Part shown: one piece after another, positions 25,301 to 34,640 of the stretch
Layout of the letters: each line of letters starts with the position of its first letter
How positions within the stretch are numbered: the stretch's first letter is position 1
Source: Neomelitea salexigens DSM 19753
GTDB taxonomy: Bacteria; Pseudomonadota; Gammaproteobacteria; Pseudomonadales; Spongiibacteraceae
Reading direction: 5' to 3'
DNA: 58,143 nucleotides
Assembly: GCF_000422345.1 (NCBI RefSeq)
Contig: NZ_AULP01000007.1
Location: 1-58,143, forward strand
The notes under the pieces: model-generated
The model's input: the letters and a program-made list of their open reading frames with translations, nothing else
Database searches by the model: none
What the model was told of the DNA's origin: nothing
Made by a program: the position numbers and the translations under genes

Positions 25301-26244
25301 GTTAGCCGGATCTCCCTGCTGAGGATTTCCAGTAGGTCGTCATCGGTACTCAGTGGTAATAGAACAATGCCTAGCTGACGCAGTTGTTGTTGAAGCGTTT
25401 GCTGGGCTTGTGCAATGTGGTCGCGGTAGTGCTGTTGTAGCTGTTGGTCGATATTAATGACCGAACGCTGCCGTCCATCGCTGAGGGGCAGCGCGCCTTG
25501 CAGTGGCAAGCGCAGTTCGAGCGGGTCATTGATACCCAGCGCGACGATGTCGTTGTGACGTGACAGCAGCAGCAATTGCTTGTGGGCCTCGTCATCGTAG
25601 TCGTGAAAATCGCTCAAGATAAACACTGACGAGCCCGGCCTGGTGATACGCCGAAGCTCCTCCAGCGCTGAGGACAGGGCTTGTTGTTTATCCTCTGCGG
25701 GTGCTTGGAGTAGTCGCTCGCTGTACTCGCAGGCGCTGTTTAACAAATGCAGTACTGCTCGGCTGCTGCGCTTAGGCCGGAACTCGTTGTGGCGATCGTC
25801 GGAAAAAATCAGGCCGCCGACTCGATCATTGCTGTCCAGGCCATTCCATGCCAGCAGCGCTGCGGCGTGGCAGGCCATGACCGACTTAAAGCAGTGGCGG
25901 CTGCCAAAGGCCATCGGCCGACGCTGGTCCAGGCAAATAACAATCGGCCGCTCTCGCTCTTCCTCAAACACGCGGGTGTGCGGCTTGTTGGTGCGCGCGG
26001 TTACCCGCCAGTCGATGTGGCGAATCTCGTCGCCGCCTTGGTAAGCGCGCAGTTGTTGGAAGCTTAAACCGCGACCTTTGAAGGGCGCCGGGTGATTGCC
26101 GGTTTGTCGGGCGACGTGGCGCCGTTGTTGGCGCAGGCGAAGTTGCCGTGCGGTCAGTCTGGCGGCTATCAGCGCAGCGCGGTTAACACTCGCACCGCGA
26201 ACTACGTAGTTCATCGATTCTGTTGAAGACGTCGCTTTGGCCAT
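25297..26244 (-). CDS. DUF58 domain protein
   Basis: A 315-residue protein with the DUF58 signature in its centre: GRGLSFQQLRAYQGGDEIRHIDWRVTART, then TRVFEEERERPIVICLDQ. The last part is a degenerate VWA-like fold (SSVFILSDFHDYDDEA). DUF58 proteins are encoded with MoxR ATPases and are thought to connect the ATPase to the VWA proteins. There is no signal peptide. The gene starts 6 nt after moxR ends and overlaps DUF4381 by 4 nt. Confidence 0.9.
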   Translation of the reverse strand: MAKATSSTESMNYVVRGASVNRAALIAARLTARQLRLRQQRRHVARQTGNHPAPFKGRGLSFQQLRAYQGGDEIRHIDWRVTARTNKPHTRVFEEERERPIVICLDQRRPMAFGSRHCFKSVMACHAAALLAWNGLDSNDRVGGLIFSDDRHNEFRPKRSSRAVLHLLNSACEYSERLLQAPAEDKQQALSSALEELRRITRPGSSVFILSDFHDYDDEAHKQLLLLSRHNDIVALGINDPLELRLPLQGALPLSDGRQRSVINIDQQLQQHYRDHIAQAQQTLQQQLRQLGIVLLPLSTDDDLLEILSREIRLT

Positions 26245-26250
26245 AGCGGT

Positions 26251-27207
26251 TTAGGCAACGGGTACGCAATGAATCAGTCGGTCTATCAATTGGTCGCGGG
26301 CAACGCCCTCTGCCTCGGCGGCAAAGCTGATAATTAAACGGTGGCGGAGCACGTCGTGGGCAACAGCTTGGACATCGTCCGGGCTAACGTAGTCGCGGCC
26401 GGCCAGCCAGGCATGGGCACGGGAGCAGCGGTCCAGGGCGATGGTGGCTCGCGGGCTGGCGCCGACATCGAGCCACTGGTCGAGTTGTTGATCCCACTGG
26501 CCAGCATTGCGCGTCGCGACGACCAGTTGCACGATGTACTGCTCCACGGCATCGGCCATATGAATATCCAAAGCCTGCTGTCTTGCCGAAAATATCGCCT
26601 GCTGACTAATTTGCGGGGCGGCGCTTTGCTCGCCCTGGGCCTCGTTGCGTACGCTGCGCAGTATGGCCAGCTCGGCTTCTGCGCTGGGGTAGTCGACATT
26701 GACATGCATCAGGAAGCGGTCGAGCTGGGCCTCTGGCAGTGGGTAGGTGCCCTCTTGCTCAAGCGGGTTTTGGGTTGCCATTACCAAGAACAAGGAGTCC
26801 AGGGCGTAGCTGTGGCTGCCGACGCTGACCTGCCTTTCCGCCATGGCTTCCAGCAGTGCGGATTGCACTTTAGCCGGGGCCCGGTTGATCTCGTCGGCCA
26901 GCAACAGATTGTGGAATATGGGGCCGCGCTGGAACTCAAACACGCCGGTTTCGGGGCGATAGATTTCGCTACCGGTGACATCGCCAGGTAGCAGGTCCGG
27001 GGTGAACTGAATGCGCTGGAAGCTGCCCTCTATTGCATCGGAGAGGGTTTTGATCGCCTTGGTTTTCGCCAAGCCGGGGGCGCCTTCAACCAGCAGGTGG
27101 CCGTCTGCCAACAAGGCGATAAGCAGGCGCTGGGTGAGTTGCTGCTGGCCGATAATCTGGCTGTTCAACCAGTCGTAGAGCTGGCTGATTTGTTGGTGTT
27201 CGGTCAT
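26251..27207 (-). CDS. MoxR family AAA+ ATPase
   Basis: A 318-residue AAA+ ATPase of MoxR type. Walker A is GAPGLAKTK (about residue 40), Walker B is LLLADEINRAP (about 105), sensor 1 is in VMATQNPLEQEGTYPLPEAQLDRF, and the arginine finger region follows. The C-terminal lid has GASPRATIALDR. MoxR proteins act as chaperone-like ATPases that mature or activate partners through VWA proteins. It is the first gene of a six-gene operon (moxR, DUF58, DUF4381, batA, batB/C, batD). The promoter is probably in 27208-27326, where I see no clear element. Confidence 0.93.
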   Translation of the reverse strand: MTEHQQISQLYDWLNSQIIGQQQLTQRLLIALLADGHLLVEGAPGLAKTKAIKTLSDAIEGSFQRIQFTPDLLPGDVTGSEIYRPETGVFEFQRGPIFHNLLLADEINRAPAKVQSALLEAMAERQVSVGSHSYALDSLFLVMATQNPLEQEGTYPLPEAQLDRFLMHVNVDYPSAEAELAILRSVRNEAQGEQSAAPQISQQAIFSARQQALDIHMADAVEQYIVQLVVATRNAGQWDQQLDQWLDVGASPRATIALDRCSRAHAWLAGRDYVSPDDVQAVAHDVLRHRLIISFAAEAEGVARDQLIDRLIHCVPVA

Positions 27208-27326
27208 TAAAGGTCTACCTGTGACAATATTCTTATGTGCCCGATGGTGGGGGCATTTGTGCCATTTTCAAGCGCTGCTGGGCCGTGGTCTAGCAATGCG
27301 CCGCGATCAATAGACCGCGGGCGGCC

Positions 27327-28208
27327 CTATTCATTCCCCGGGTCTTCCCCAAAAGCGCCATGGCAGCGCAATAACCGCAGCTCTACATCCAGGGTTAGTG
27401 ACATCGGTGCACTGCTTAACAGCGCTTGCCGAGCCTCGTGGGTGGCGCGGTAGTTGTGGGGTGTCATGCTTAGCAGCTCTTCAAGCTCGCTGCGTGACAA
27501 TGCGCGGGTTTGTTGGTGGACGCGCACTCGCCTGTGTAAGGGGCCGATAAGTTGTTCTGCCTTATCCAGGCTCGGTGGCTCGCTGCGCCGCAATTCGGCG
27601 TACAGCTTTTCCCGAAATTCCAGTAAGTGGTCGGGGCCGCTGTCCACCTGTAAGTAGTAGCCGCCGTCGCGCAGTAGCCGTGAAAATTCGCTGTACACCG
27701 GAAAACCGAAGGCGCAGAGGACAATGTTCTGGCTGGCGGTGGGCAGCGGCACGCTGCGATTGCTGGCAACAATGCCGTTTAGTGAGCGGTTGCGCTGCAG
27801 GCAGCAACGCAGCGCCCACTTTGAAATATCCAAGCCCGTTGCCGTGACGTTGCCGCCTCGGTCGGCCAGCGCCTGTGCGAGATTGTTGAGGTAGTAGCCA
27901 TCGCCGCAGCCGGCGTCCAAGACGCTGCATGACGCTGCCTCGCCGAATTCGTCGAGCAATAGCTGCGTGATGGCATCGGCAATGGGCTGGTATATACCGC
28001 GATCCAAAAATTGCTTGCGCGCATTGACCATGGCTTTGCTGTCGCCGGGGTCCTTGGATTTTTTGTGCTGTACCGGCAGCAAGTTGATGTAACCTTGGCG
28101 AGCAATATCAAAGCTGTGACCGCGCGGGCAGCGCCACTGTTGGTCGCTGCGCTGCATGGCCTCGCCATCAATGGGGCAGCAGAGGTGTTGTAGAGCAAGT
28201 AAGGGCAT
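27327..28208 (-). CDS. rlmA: 23S rRNA (guanine-745-N1)-methyltransferase RlmA
   Basis: A 293-residue SAM-dependent methyltransferase. The N-terminal zinc site has CCPIDG and CPRGHSFD, followed by the family segment ARQGYINLLPVQHKKSKDPGD. SAM motif I is VLDAGCGDGYY (about residue 95), and LCAFGFPVYSEFSRLLRDGG is the post-motif region. This is the domain order and length of E. coli RlmA (RrmA), which methylates G745 of 23S rRNA. TlrB-type G748 enzymes are the closest alternative, but they are Gram-positive. The gene is divergent from the glycosyltransferase at 28300. Confidence 0.92.
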   Translation of the reverse strand: MPLLALQHLCCPIDGEAMQRSDQQWRCPRGHSFDIARQGYINLLPVQHKKSKDPGDSKAMVNARKQFLDRGIYQPIADAITQLLLDEFGEAASCSVLDAGCGDGYYLNNLAQALADRGGNVTATGLDISKWALRCCLQRNRSLNGIVASNRSVPLPTASQNIVLCAFGFPVYSEFSRLLRDGGYYLQVDSGPDHLLEFREKLYAELRRSEPPSLDKAEQLIGPLHRRVRVHQQTRALSRSELEELLSMTPHNYRATHEARQALLSSAPMSLTLDVELRLLRCHGAFGEDPGNE

Positions 28209-28299
28209 AGTTGTTCACGGTTTGATACAGTGCGCAGCATACAGTGACACAGCTGGGCGACGCCATCGCTCTGACAGAGATTACGGGAATCATTACACA

Positions 28300-29223
28300 A
28301 TGTTGAAAAAACTCCGCCAGGAAAAGCGCCAAAAACGCGCATTGGCCGAGGCGATTGACCGCCGGGTTGAGGCCTTAACCCAGCGCTTTGAGGCCGATGC
28401 CTTGCATCGCACAGAACGTGGTGTGGCGGAAAATACGCCGCGCCCCATCGTTGTTTCGCTAACCAGTTTCAGCAAGCGCATTCACGATGTTTACTTAACG
28501 ATTGAGAGTCTGCTTCAGCAGTCCCACAAGCCGGATCGAATCGTGCTGTGGTTATCTGCCGAGGAGTTCAGCGATGCCGACATTCCGGCAATTCTAAAGC
28601 GTCAATGCGCGCGCGGGCTGGACATCGAGTTTGTTGAAAAAGACCTTGGCCCCTATACCAAGTTCTTCTACGCCCTGCAGAAATACCCCGAGGCGTTACT
28701 ACTCACGGTTGACGACGATATTCTTTACCCGCAGGACATGGTCGACCAACTCTATCGCGCTCACTTACAAGCGCCCAATGAAATTCACTGCACGCGCGGC
28801 CACCGCATTCGTTTAGATGAAAAGGGCGAACTGTTGCCCTATAAGCAATGGTGGCGGCGCAATGATGACCGCGACAGCTCGCTAATGATTTTCCCCACTG
28901 GCGTGGGTGGTGTGCTGTATTTCCCCGGTTGTTTTGACGACAGTATTGACGACGTTGAGGCCTTTTCCCGCTTGGCTCCCAATGCCGACGACGTATGGTT
29001 GAAAGCCATGAGCCTGAAGGCGGGTACCGTGTGCACCATGTTAGAAGGCCGTGGGGTATGGATGCAGCGTTTTCCAGTGATCGCAGGCAGTCAGGAGGTG
29101 TCGTTAAAGCGGCGCAACAAGAGCAAACGCACCGGCAATGATGAGCAGATCAAAGCCGTGTTTGAGGCCTATGGCTTGCTACCTGTGCTGCGTGAGGTCG
29201 CGGCGCGCGAGCCCGGTTTGTAG
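28300..29223 (+). CDS. Glycosyltransferase-like protein
   Basis: A 307-residue soluble protein. A basic helical N-terminus is followed by PRPIVVSLTSFSKRIHDVYLTIESLLQQ, a GT-A-type opening strand and helix, then DRIVLWLS and LLLTVDDDILYP, whose DDD is a plausible metal-binding DxD. Further on, a TRGHRIR stretch and NADDVWLKAMSLK resemble capsule or LPS sugar transferases. Donor and acceptor are unknown. ATG 28300 is preferred over the longest frame from 28156, which overlaps rlmA on the other strand and starts with unconserved sequence. It stands alone, and its end lies 8 nt from the convergent AAA ATPase gene. Confidence 0.78.
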   Translation: MLKKLRQEKRQKRALAEAIDRRVEALTQRFEADALHRTERGVAENTPRPIVVSLTSFSKRIHDVYLTIESLLQQSHKPDRIVLWLSAEEFSDADIPAILKRQCARGLDIEFVEKDLGPYTKFFYALQKYPEALLLTVDDDILYPQDMVDQLYRAHLQAPNEIHCTRGHRIRLDEKGELLPYKQWWRRNDDRDSSLMIFPTGVGGVLYFPGCFDDSIDDVEAFSRLAPNADDVWLKAMSLKAGTVCTMLEGRGVWMQRFPVIAGSQEVSLKRRNKSKRTGNDEQIKAVFEAYGLLPVLREVAAREPGL

Positions 29224-29231
29224 CTTGGGGG

Positions 29232-30701
29232 CTAATCCGCGGGTACCGCGCGCTCCTTGCACCATTGGCGAAGGGCTTCAATACGCTCACTCATTGTAAT
29301 GGATAGCGGCACAGTGTTGCCCAGTTCACCGACGATGTGGGCTGTGCTTAGCGCTTCATCGCGGGCGTTTGCGGTGTAGCCAGCGGCGACAATAGCCTGC
29401 TCAATCTCGGCGCCGGTAAACCCTGCGCTTTCCTCAGCGAGTACCTCCAAGGAAAAATTGTCGGCTGAGTAGCCGCGCTTTTCCAGGTGAACGGTGAAGA
29501 TGTCTTCGCGTATTGCCGGTTTGGGCAAGTCGACGAAGAATATTTCATCCAGGCGTCCTTTGCGGATCAATTCGGGCGGCAGGTGTTGGATGGCGTTGGC
29601 GGTGGCCACAACAAAAACAGCTTGCCGACGCTCTGCCATCCACGTTAACAGGGTGCCCAACACCCGTTTGGCGGTGCCGCCATCATTGCTATCGGCTACA
29701 ATGCCTTTTTCAATTTCATCTATCCACAGCACACAGGGTGACATGGTTTCGGCTAGCGCAAGCGCCTCGCGGACATTGCGCTCAGACTCGCCAAAATACT
29801 TGTTAAACAGTGCCCCCATATCCATGCGCAGCAAGGGCAGGCCCCACATACCGGCGACGGCCTTGGCGGCCAGACTTTTGCCACCACCCTGAACACCCAC
29901 CAACATAATGCCCTTGGGTGCATCCGCTTGGGTTTGTAGAAATGCGGCTTCGCGCTTTTGAAGCCAGTCGCGCAGCTGCAGCAGGCCGCCGACATGGGCA
30001 AAACTCTCCGTGTCGTATTCAAAGCTCAGAACACCGTCCATATCTAGCAATTGAAACTTGGCTTTGTTGACGGCCTGAATATCTGACTCGGTGATGGCGC
30101 CGTCCTGGTAAATGGCGCCACGTGCCAGTTTTCGCGCGTCTTGCAGTGGTAGCCCCCTAAGATTGCTGACCAGCTTGTCCAATGCGCGGCGATCGGTGCG
30201 GACCTTACGTCCTTTGTCTTTAGCAAATTGCTGGGCTTCGCGATGAATCGCGGCGAGCAGTTTGTGGTCTTCGGGCATCGATAGCGTGAAGCGCGCCGTC
30301 ATGCGCTTGAATTCCGCAGGAATCTGCAATGCATGGCTGATAAAAATAAGGCACTGCTTTGCCGCCTCAGCTTGCATGGCAATGTCTTTTATCAAGCGCA
30401 CATTCAGTGGCTCATTGACCAAATACGGATGGAAGTCACACAGGGCGTATAGCCCCGGTGAATTGGCGGCGCGAATATGTTTGAGCGCAGCTTCCGGTGA
30501 CGTTGTTTGCGGCAGCGATGGTGAGTCCACTAGGTCGGCACGCCGCAAGCCGTCGCTTGCAGACCAGGCATAGAGCGGTTTCGCGAGTTGTACGCCGAGT
30601 TTGCTCAGCAGGGTCAGTGCTCGGCGCTCCTCCCAGGTTTCGATAACAATAATCGGAATGCGCGACTCGATGATGAGCCGCAGGTCGTGGCTATTGTTCA
30701 T
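29232..30701 (-). CDS. Ycf46-like AAA+ ATPase
   Basis: A 489-residue ATPase. The N-terminal third (IIESRIPIIVIETWEERRAL, then CDFHPYL) matches the Ycf46 family of chloroplasts and cyanobacteria. The AAA+ module has Walker A GVQGGGKSLAAK (about 265), Walker B CVLWIDEIEKG (about 325), sensor 1 VVATANAI and the second-region RKGRLDEIFFVDLP. The last Gly-Lys-Ser-containing loop is intact. Its function is not established; cyanobacterial Ycf46 has been tied to CO2/photosynthesis control. It is co-oriented with the WS/DGAT gene 27 nt upstream. Confidence 0.87.
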   Translation of the reverse strand: MNNSHDLRLIIESRIPIIVIETWEERRALTLLSKLGVQLAKPLYAWSASDGLRRADLVDSPSLPQTTSPEAALKHIRAANSPGLYALCDFHPYLVNEPLNVRLIKDIAMQAEAAKQCLIFISHALQIPAEFKRMTARFTLSMPEDHKLLAAIHREAQQFAKDKGRKVRTDRRALDKLVSNLRGLPLQDARKLARGAIYQDGAITESDIQAVNKAKFQLLDMDGVLSFEYDTESFAHVGGLLQLRDWLQKREAAFLQTQADAPKGIMLVGVQGGGKSLAAKAVAGMWGLPLLRMDMGALFNKYFGESERNVREALALAETMSPCVLWIDEIEKGIVADSNDGGTAKRVLGTLLTWMAERRQAVFVVATANAIQHLPPELIRKGRLDEIFFVDLPKPAIREDIFTVHLEKRGYSADNFSLEVLAEESAGFTGAEIEQAIVAAGYTANARDEALSTAHIVGELGNTVPLSITMSERIEALRQWCKERAVPAD

Positions 30702-30728
30702 AGTGCTGTAATGCGTGCTCGCGGTAAC

Positions 30729-32165
30729 TTATGCCGGCTCGGCGGTACTGGCTAATGCGCTTTCGCGCAGCTCGTCGTAAGCGCGCTGAATGCACTGCCC
30801 GTAGAAGTCGGGGTCGGGCATCATATCGCGACAGGCGGTAAACGACAGGGCGATGATACCGCGCTTGTTTTGCACGCTGGAATAGACAATGTGGAACAGG
30901 CCGACGTTGGGCAACAGCGGTCCAAAGTTCATGCCATTCACTAAGCGGGCACCGCAAAAATACAGTTGCTCGCGCGGGCCGGGAACGTTGGTTATCACTG
31001 TGTTAAAGATTACCGCTGCCTCGGACAGGCCCGTGCTTGAGGCGGCGCGTAGCGCGAGCTGCAGAACGCCGCCATGCAATACATCGGTGACATCCACGGC
31101 GACACGGGGCCCCAGCGCGTTGGCATAGGCTTTGGACTCCAGCGAGGCTTGCTGAATGTGGGTCAGTCGTTCCATGGGGTCGGCGATAGTGCTGCACAGT
31201 GACACGGTCATAAAGCCGACCATGTTTCCGCCGCTGTTTTGCTCGGCGGCGCTGCGCACATCAATGGGGCAGCCGCCAACCAGGGTTTTTTCCGGCAATT
31301 CCCCCTTGGCACTGAGGTAGTGACGCAGCGCGCCCGACACGATGCACAGCATCACATCATTAATCGTGGCGCCCTCGCAGCGCTGTTTGATGCTGCGTAG
31401 CTCGGCGAAGTCAAAATTGACAGAGTCGACCACGCGGTGAGGGGACAGTTTCCCCTGAAAGCGCGTGCGCTGCTTGTCGTCGAGGCTTCGGAAGTCATTC
31501 TCTTTCCTGCCGCGACGTATACGCTGCCAAGCGGGCACCAAATTGCCCACCAATTTGGCGGTCTTAAGCGGTTTGCGCAGATTATTTGCCGCGGCCTTCT
31601 TAAGTATGTCGCCGCGAGAAAGCATGGATTCATGTTCAGCGTCGGGCACGGGGATATCTTCAACGGTTGGGCTGAGGTCATGCAGCAAGGGCAACAGACG
31701 CGCCCCCGTGGCGCCATCCATAGCAGCGTGATGAACTTTTAGCAGCACTGCGAAGCAGTTCTCCGGGAGTCCGGGGACGTTGTCCAGGCCCTCGATGACG
31801 TACATTTCCCAGAGCGGTTTTTCCATATCAAGCGGACGCGAGTGGATACGGGCAGCGAGAATACACAGCTGCCGCCAGTCACCTGGCTTGGGTAGCGCCA
31901 TGTGGTGGATATGGCGTTCGACATCGGGGTCTTCGACTTCCTCCCACCAAGGCTGGTCCAAGCCCCAGGGCACGCGCTGCAGTTGACGGGTGAAGATCGG
32001 TGACAGCGGCGCCCGGGCGCTAATTAACTCAATAATCTGCTTAAAGCGAACCAAGCCGCCATCGGCGCTGGATTGATCGTAGATGCCGAGGCTACTGATA
32101 TGCTGCGGTATGCCCGCTGCCTCGGTATGGATGAACATGGCATCTTGGCCGGAAAGCTGGTGCAT
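30729..32165 (-). CDS. Wax ester synthase/diacylglycerol acyltransferase (WS/DGAT)
   Basis: A 478-residue bifunctional acyltransferase. The catalytic HHAAMDG (HHxxxDG) is near residue 145, preceded by PLWEMYVIEGL. The C-terminal domain has the family's GGCPIDVRS, NMVGFMTVSL, ITNVPGPREQLYFCGAR and ALSFTACRD segments. It esterifies long-chain acyl-CoA with fatty alcohol or diacylglycerol, making storage wax esters or triacylglycerol. With AlkB elsewhere in the window it suggests conversion of hydrocarbons into storage lipid. Length and motifs match Acinetobacter/Alcanivorax enzymes. Substrate preference cannot be told. Confidence 0.93.
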   Translation of the reverse strand: MHQLSGQDAMFIHTEAAGIPQHISSLGIYDQSSADGGLVRFKQIIELISARAPLSPIFTRQLQRVPWGLDQPWWEEVEDPDVERHIHHMALPKPGDWRQLCILAARIHSRPLDMEKPLWEMYVIEGLDNVPGLPENCFAVLLKVHHAAMDGATGARLLPLLHDLSPTVEDIPVPDAEHESMLSRGDILKKAAANNLRKPLKTAKLVGNLVPAWQRIRRGRKENDFRSLDDKQRTRFQGKLSPHRVVDSVNFDFAELRSIKQRCEGATINDVMLCIVSGALRHYLSAKGELPEKTLVGGCPIDVRSAAEQNSGGNMVGFMTVSLCSTIADPMERLTHIQQASLESKAYANALGPRVAVDVTDVLHGGVLQLALRAASSTGLSEAAVIFNTVITNVPGPREQLYFCGARLVNGMNFGPLLPNVGLFHIVYSSVQNKRGIIALSFTACRDMMPDPDFYGQCIQRAYDELRESALASTAEPA

Positions 32166-32218
32166 AGTGCTACCCCTTGCTGAATTTTATTGTTGTGTAT
32201 CGAGCCTTTTCTCGGCCC

Positions 32219-34006
32219 TTAGTCGCCTTGCCGTTGGCGTTGTTGTAGTGCCCATAGTTGAGCATAGTGGCCCTCGGCTGCAAGCAATTGTTGATGATTA
32301 CCCTGCTCGACAATACGGCCCTCGTGCAGCACTACAATGGTGTCGGCATCGACAATGGTCGACAGCCGGTGTGCAATCACAAGCATACTGTGTTGTCTGG
32401 CGATGTCTCGCATAGCGGCTAGGATGGCTTGTTCGGATTTGCTGTCCAGTGATGACGTGGCTTCATCAAAGACAATAATCGGCGCGCCCTTGAGTAGTGC
32501 CCGGGCAATGGCCACACGCTGTTTCTCGCCGCCCGATAATTTTAGGCCACGCTCGCCCACCAGGGTGTCGGCGCCAGCGGGTAGGCTTTGAATAAAGTCT
32601 TCCAGGTGGGCAAGGCGAATGGCTTCGTCGATGTCTTCGTCGCAGGCATCGACCCGACCGTAGCGAATATTGTCGCGGATGCTCTGATTGAATAGCACGG
32701 TATCCTGGGGGACGATGCCGAGAACGCTGCGCAGCGACTGTTGGCTGATAGTGGCGATGTTCTGGCCATCGATTAAAATTTGCCCGCTGTCGACATCGTA
32801 AAAACGAAATAGCAGCTTCAGTAAGGTGGATTTGCCCGCGCCGCTGCTGCCGACGATGGCGACTTTTTTGCGGGGCGGCAGGCGGAAACTGATATCGCGG
32901 AGAATCTGCCGATCGCGGTCGTAAGCAAAGCAAACCTGGCTGAATTCGAGCTCCGCATCACGAATGGATAGTGCGGGTGCGTCGGCCGTATCGGTAACGC
33001 TGGCACGTTGGCGCAGCAGGGCGAACATCGCTTCAATATTCGCCATTGAGCCTTTCATTTCGCGGTAGACAAAACCCAGAAAATTCAGCGGCATGAAGAT
33101 TTGCATCATAAAGGCGTTAATCAACACAAAATCGCCGATGGTCATGCTGCCGGACAGGGTGTGTTTGGCGGCCAGCAGCATTGCCGATGTCATCGCGGTT
33201 GCAATGATAAAGGCCTGTCCGGCGTTCAGGGCAAACAGGCTGAGACGATTTTGTCGTCTCGCGCGCTCCCACTGCGCCAGCTCGTTGTCGTAGCACTGGG
33301 CTTCGTAGTCTTCATTGCCAAAGTATTTCACGGTTTCGAAGTTGAGCAGGCTATCGACAGCGCGACTGCTGCTGCGCGATTCGGCAACATTGGCGCGGCG
33401 GATAAAGCCGGTGCGCCACTCCGTTGCAACCACGGAAAACCCGACATAACTCACCACGGCGAGGAATACGATCAGGGCGTAATACACGCTGTACTGCCAG
33501 CCCAGTAGTACCAATACCATGCCGATCTCAATAAATGTCGGCACGATGTTAAACACCATAAAGCGCAGTAAAAAACTGATGCCATTGGTGCCGCGTTCGA
33601 TATCGCGAGACAGGCCGCCAGTGCGGCGGTTTAGGTGAAAATCCAGATCCAGTTGGTGCAGGTGCTTGAATACCGACAGACCAATGCGCCGCATCGCACG
33701 CTCAGTAACGCGACCAAACAGGGTGTCGCGCAGCTCACCGAATAATACGTTGGCAAAGCGCAGGCCGCCGTAGGCCAAGAGCAGGCCTATGGGCGCGAGT
33801 GTCAGTGCGTTCAGCCCGCTGGTGTCTAGGTAGTCGACAATATGTTTTAAGGCAAAGGGCAGGCCGACACTGGCCAGCTTTGCCGCGATGAGGCACAGCA
33901 GTGCCAGGCCTATGCGCGGCATATGGGGGCGGAGGTAGGGCACTAGCTCTAGCAGGGTGCGGGCGCTTACCCGTTGGTCTTCAGAATAGGGTGTGTGCCC
34001 GTGCAT
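32219..34006 (-). CDS. ATM1/HMT1-type ABC transporter (fused permease and ATPase)
   Basis: A 595-residue half-transporter. Six helices in the first 320 residues include the family marker DFHLNRRTGGLSRDIERGTNGISF. The nucleotide-binding domain has Walker A GSSGAGKST (about 387), Q-loop, signature LSGGEKQRVA and Walker B IIVFDEATSSLD. ATM1-type exporters carry glutathione-bound sulfur or metal compounds out of the cytosol or matrix. It should work as a homodimer in the inner membrane. The gene starts 2 nt after the DUF3301 gene, so they are one operon. Confidence 0.92.
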   Translation of the reverse strand: MHGHTPYSEDQRVSARTLLELVPYLRPHMPRIGLALLCLIAAKLASVGLPFALKHIVDYLDTSGLNALTLAPIGLLLAYGGLRFANVLFGELRDTLFGRVTERAMRRIGLSVFKHLHQLDLDFHLNRRTGGLSRDIERGTNGISFLLRFMVFNIVPTFIEIGMVLVLLGWQYSVYYALIVFLAVVSYVGFSVVATEWRTGFIRRANVAESRSSSRAVDSLLNFETVKYFGNEDYEAQCYDNELAQWERARRQNRLSLFALNAGQAFIIATAMTSAMLLAAKHTLSGSMTIGDFVLINAFMMQIFMPLNFLGFVYREMKGSMANIEAMFALLRQRASVTDTADAPALSIRDAELEFSQVCFAYDRDRQILRDISFRLPPRKKVAIVGSSGAGKSTLLKLLFRFYDVDSGQILIDGQNIATISQQSLRSVLGIVPQDTVLFNQSIRDNIRYGRVDACDEDIDEAIRLAHLEDFIQSLPAGADTLVGERGLKLSGGEKQRVAIARALLKGAPIIVFDEATSSLDSKSEQAILAAMRDIARQHSMLVIAHRLSTIVDADTIVVLHEGRIVEQGNHQQLLAAEGHYAQLWALQQRQRQGD

Positions 34007-34008
34007 AG

Positions 34009-34341
34009 CTAGTGGAGTCTCTCGTCAGGAAGCCGGTGTGCCTGGAGCTCAATATTTTCGATGTGCTTGCCCAGAGTAATGATACGGCCCTGATAGCGCT
34101 CGTCACCTTGAGCACTGAATTCGAAATGATAGCGTCGCCACACTTGGATCCGCCCTCTGCGGTTGCGCTTCCACCACAGTGCGCGGAGCGCAATATTTTC
34201 ATCGAGTAACTGCAGGTGTTGTGCGACCAAGTGTCGCTTCACCGCGATCAGGCAGCGCTCTCGTATGCCAACCGATGCCCAGAGGTGGTAGAGCACGATG
34301 CAGAGAATAATAAGGGCGATCAGGTCGCTGAGTTGCAACAC
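34009..34341 (-). CDS. DUF3301 domain protein
   Basis: A 110-residue protein: one N-terminal helix (LQLSDLIALIILCIVLYHLW), then the compact DUF3301 body with RERCLIAVKRHLVAQHLQLLDENIALR, RIQVWRRYHFEFSAQGDERYQGRI and a final HRLPDE. Its function is unknown. GTG 34341 shares its G with the stop codon of the preceding gene (TAGTG), which gives the start usual for this family. ATG 34368 would add 9 residues. It sits between two small membrane protein genes and the ABC exporter. Confidence 0.8.
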   Translation of the reverse strand: MLQLSDLIALIILCIVLYHLWASVGIRERCLIAVKRHLVAQHLQLLDENIALRALWWKRNRRGRIQVWRRYHFEFSAQGDERYQGRIITLGKHIENIELQAHRLPDERLH

Positions 34342-34640
34342 TAAAATATCCAGGCAATGAATAACCAAAATATCAGGAAGAAGCTCACAAAGCCGCCGAG
34401 AATGAATTGCAGCTCACCGAGCAGGCCATCCCCTGCCGCAAAAGCGAACACGACTAAGGTGGCCACCGTGACAAAAAAAGCGATGACGGCGGCATTGCGC
34501 AAGTCGAGGCCTGGGGTGAAGTGCTGGTCAATGAAGCCAGCAACTAATGGCAGCATCATGGCTGTCGCAGCGCCCAGCAGGAGCAGCAATCCAAGTAGTA
34601 GGCCGCCAATTTTTAAGACTTGCTGGCGGTCTGCGCTCAT
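34341..34640 (-). CDS. Small membrane protein, three helices, unknown function
   Basis: A 99-residue protein with helices near 10-34, 47-68 and 76-98. A short charged loop (DQHFTPGLDLRN) lies between the first two. I do not recognise a family. Its start overlaps the end of the PH-domain gene by 4 nt and its stop overlaps the DUF3301 start by 1 nt, so it is a true, tightly coupled gene rather than a chance frame. Confidence 0.7.
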   Translation of the reverse strand: MSADRQQVLKIGGLLLGLLLLLGAATAMMLPLVAGFIDQHFTPGLDLRNAAVIAFFVTVATLVVFAFAAGDGLLGELQFILGGFVSFFLIFWLFIAWIF

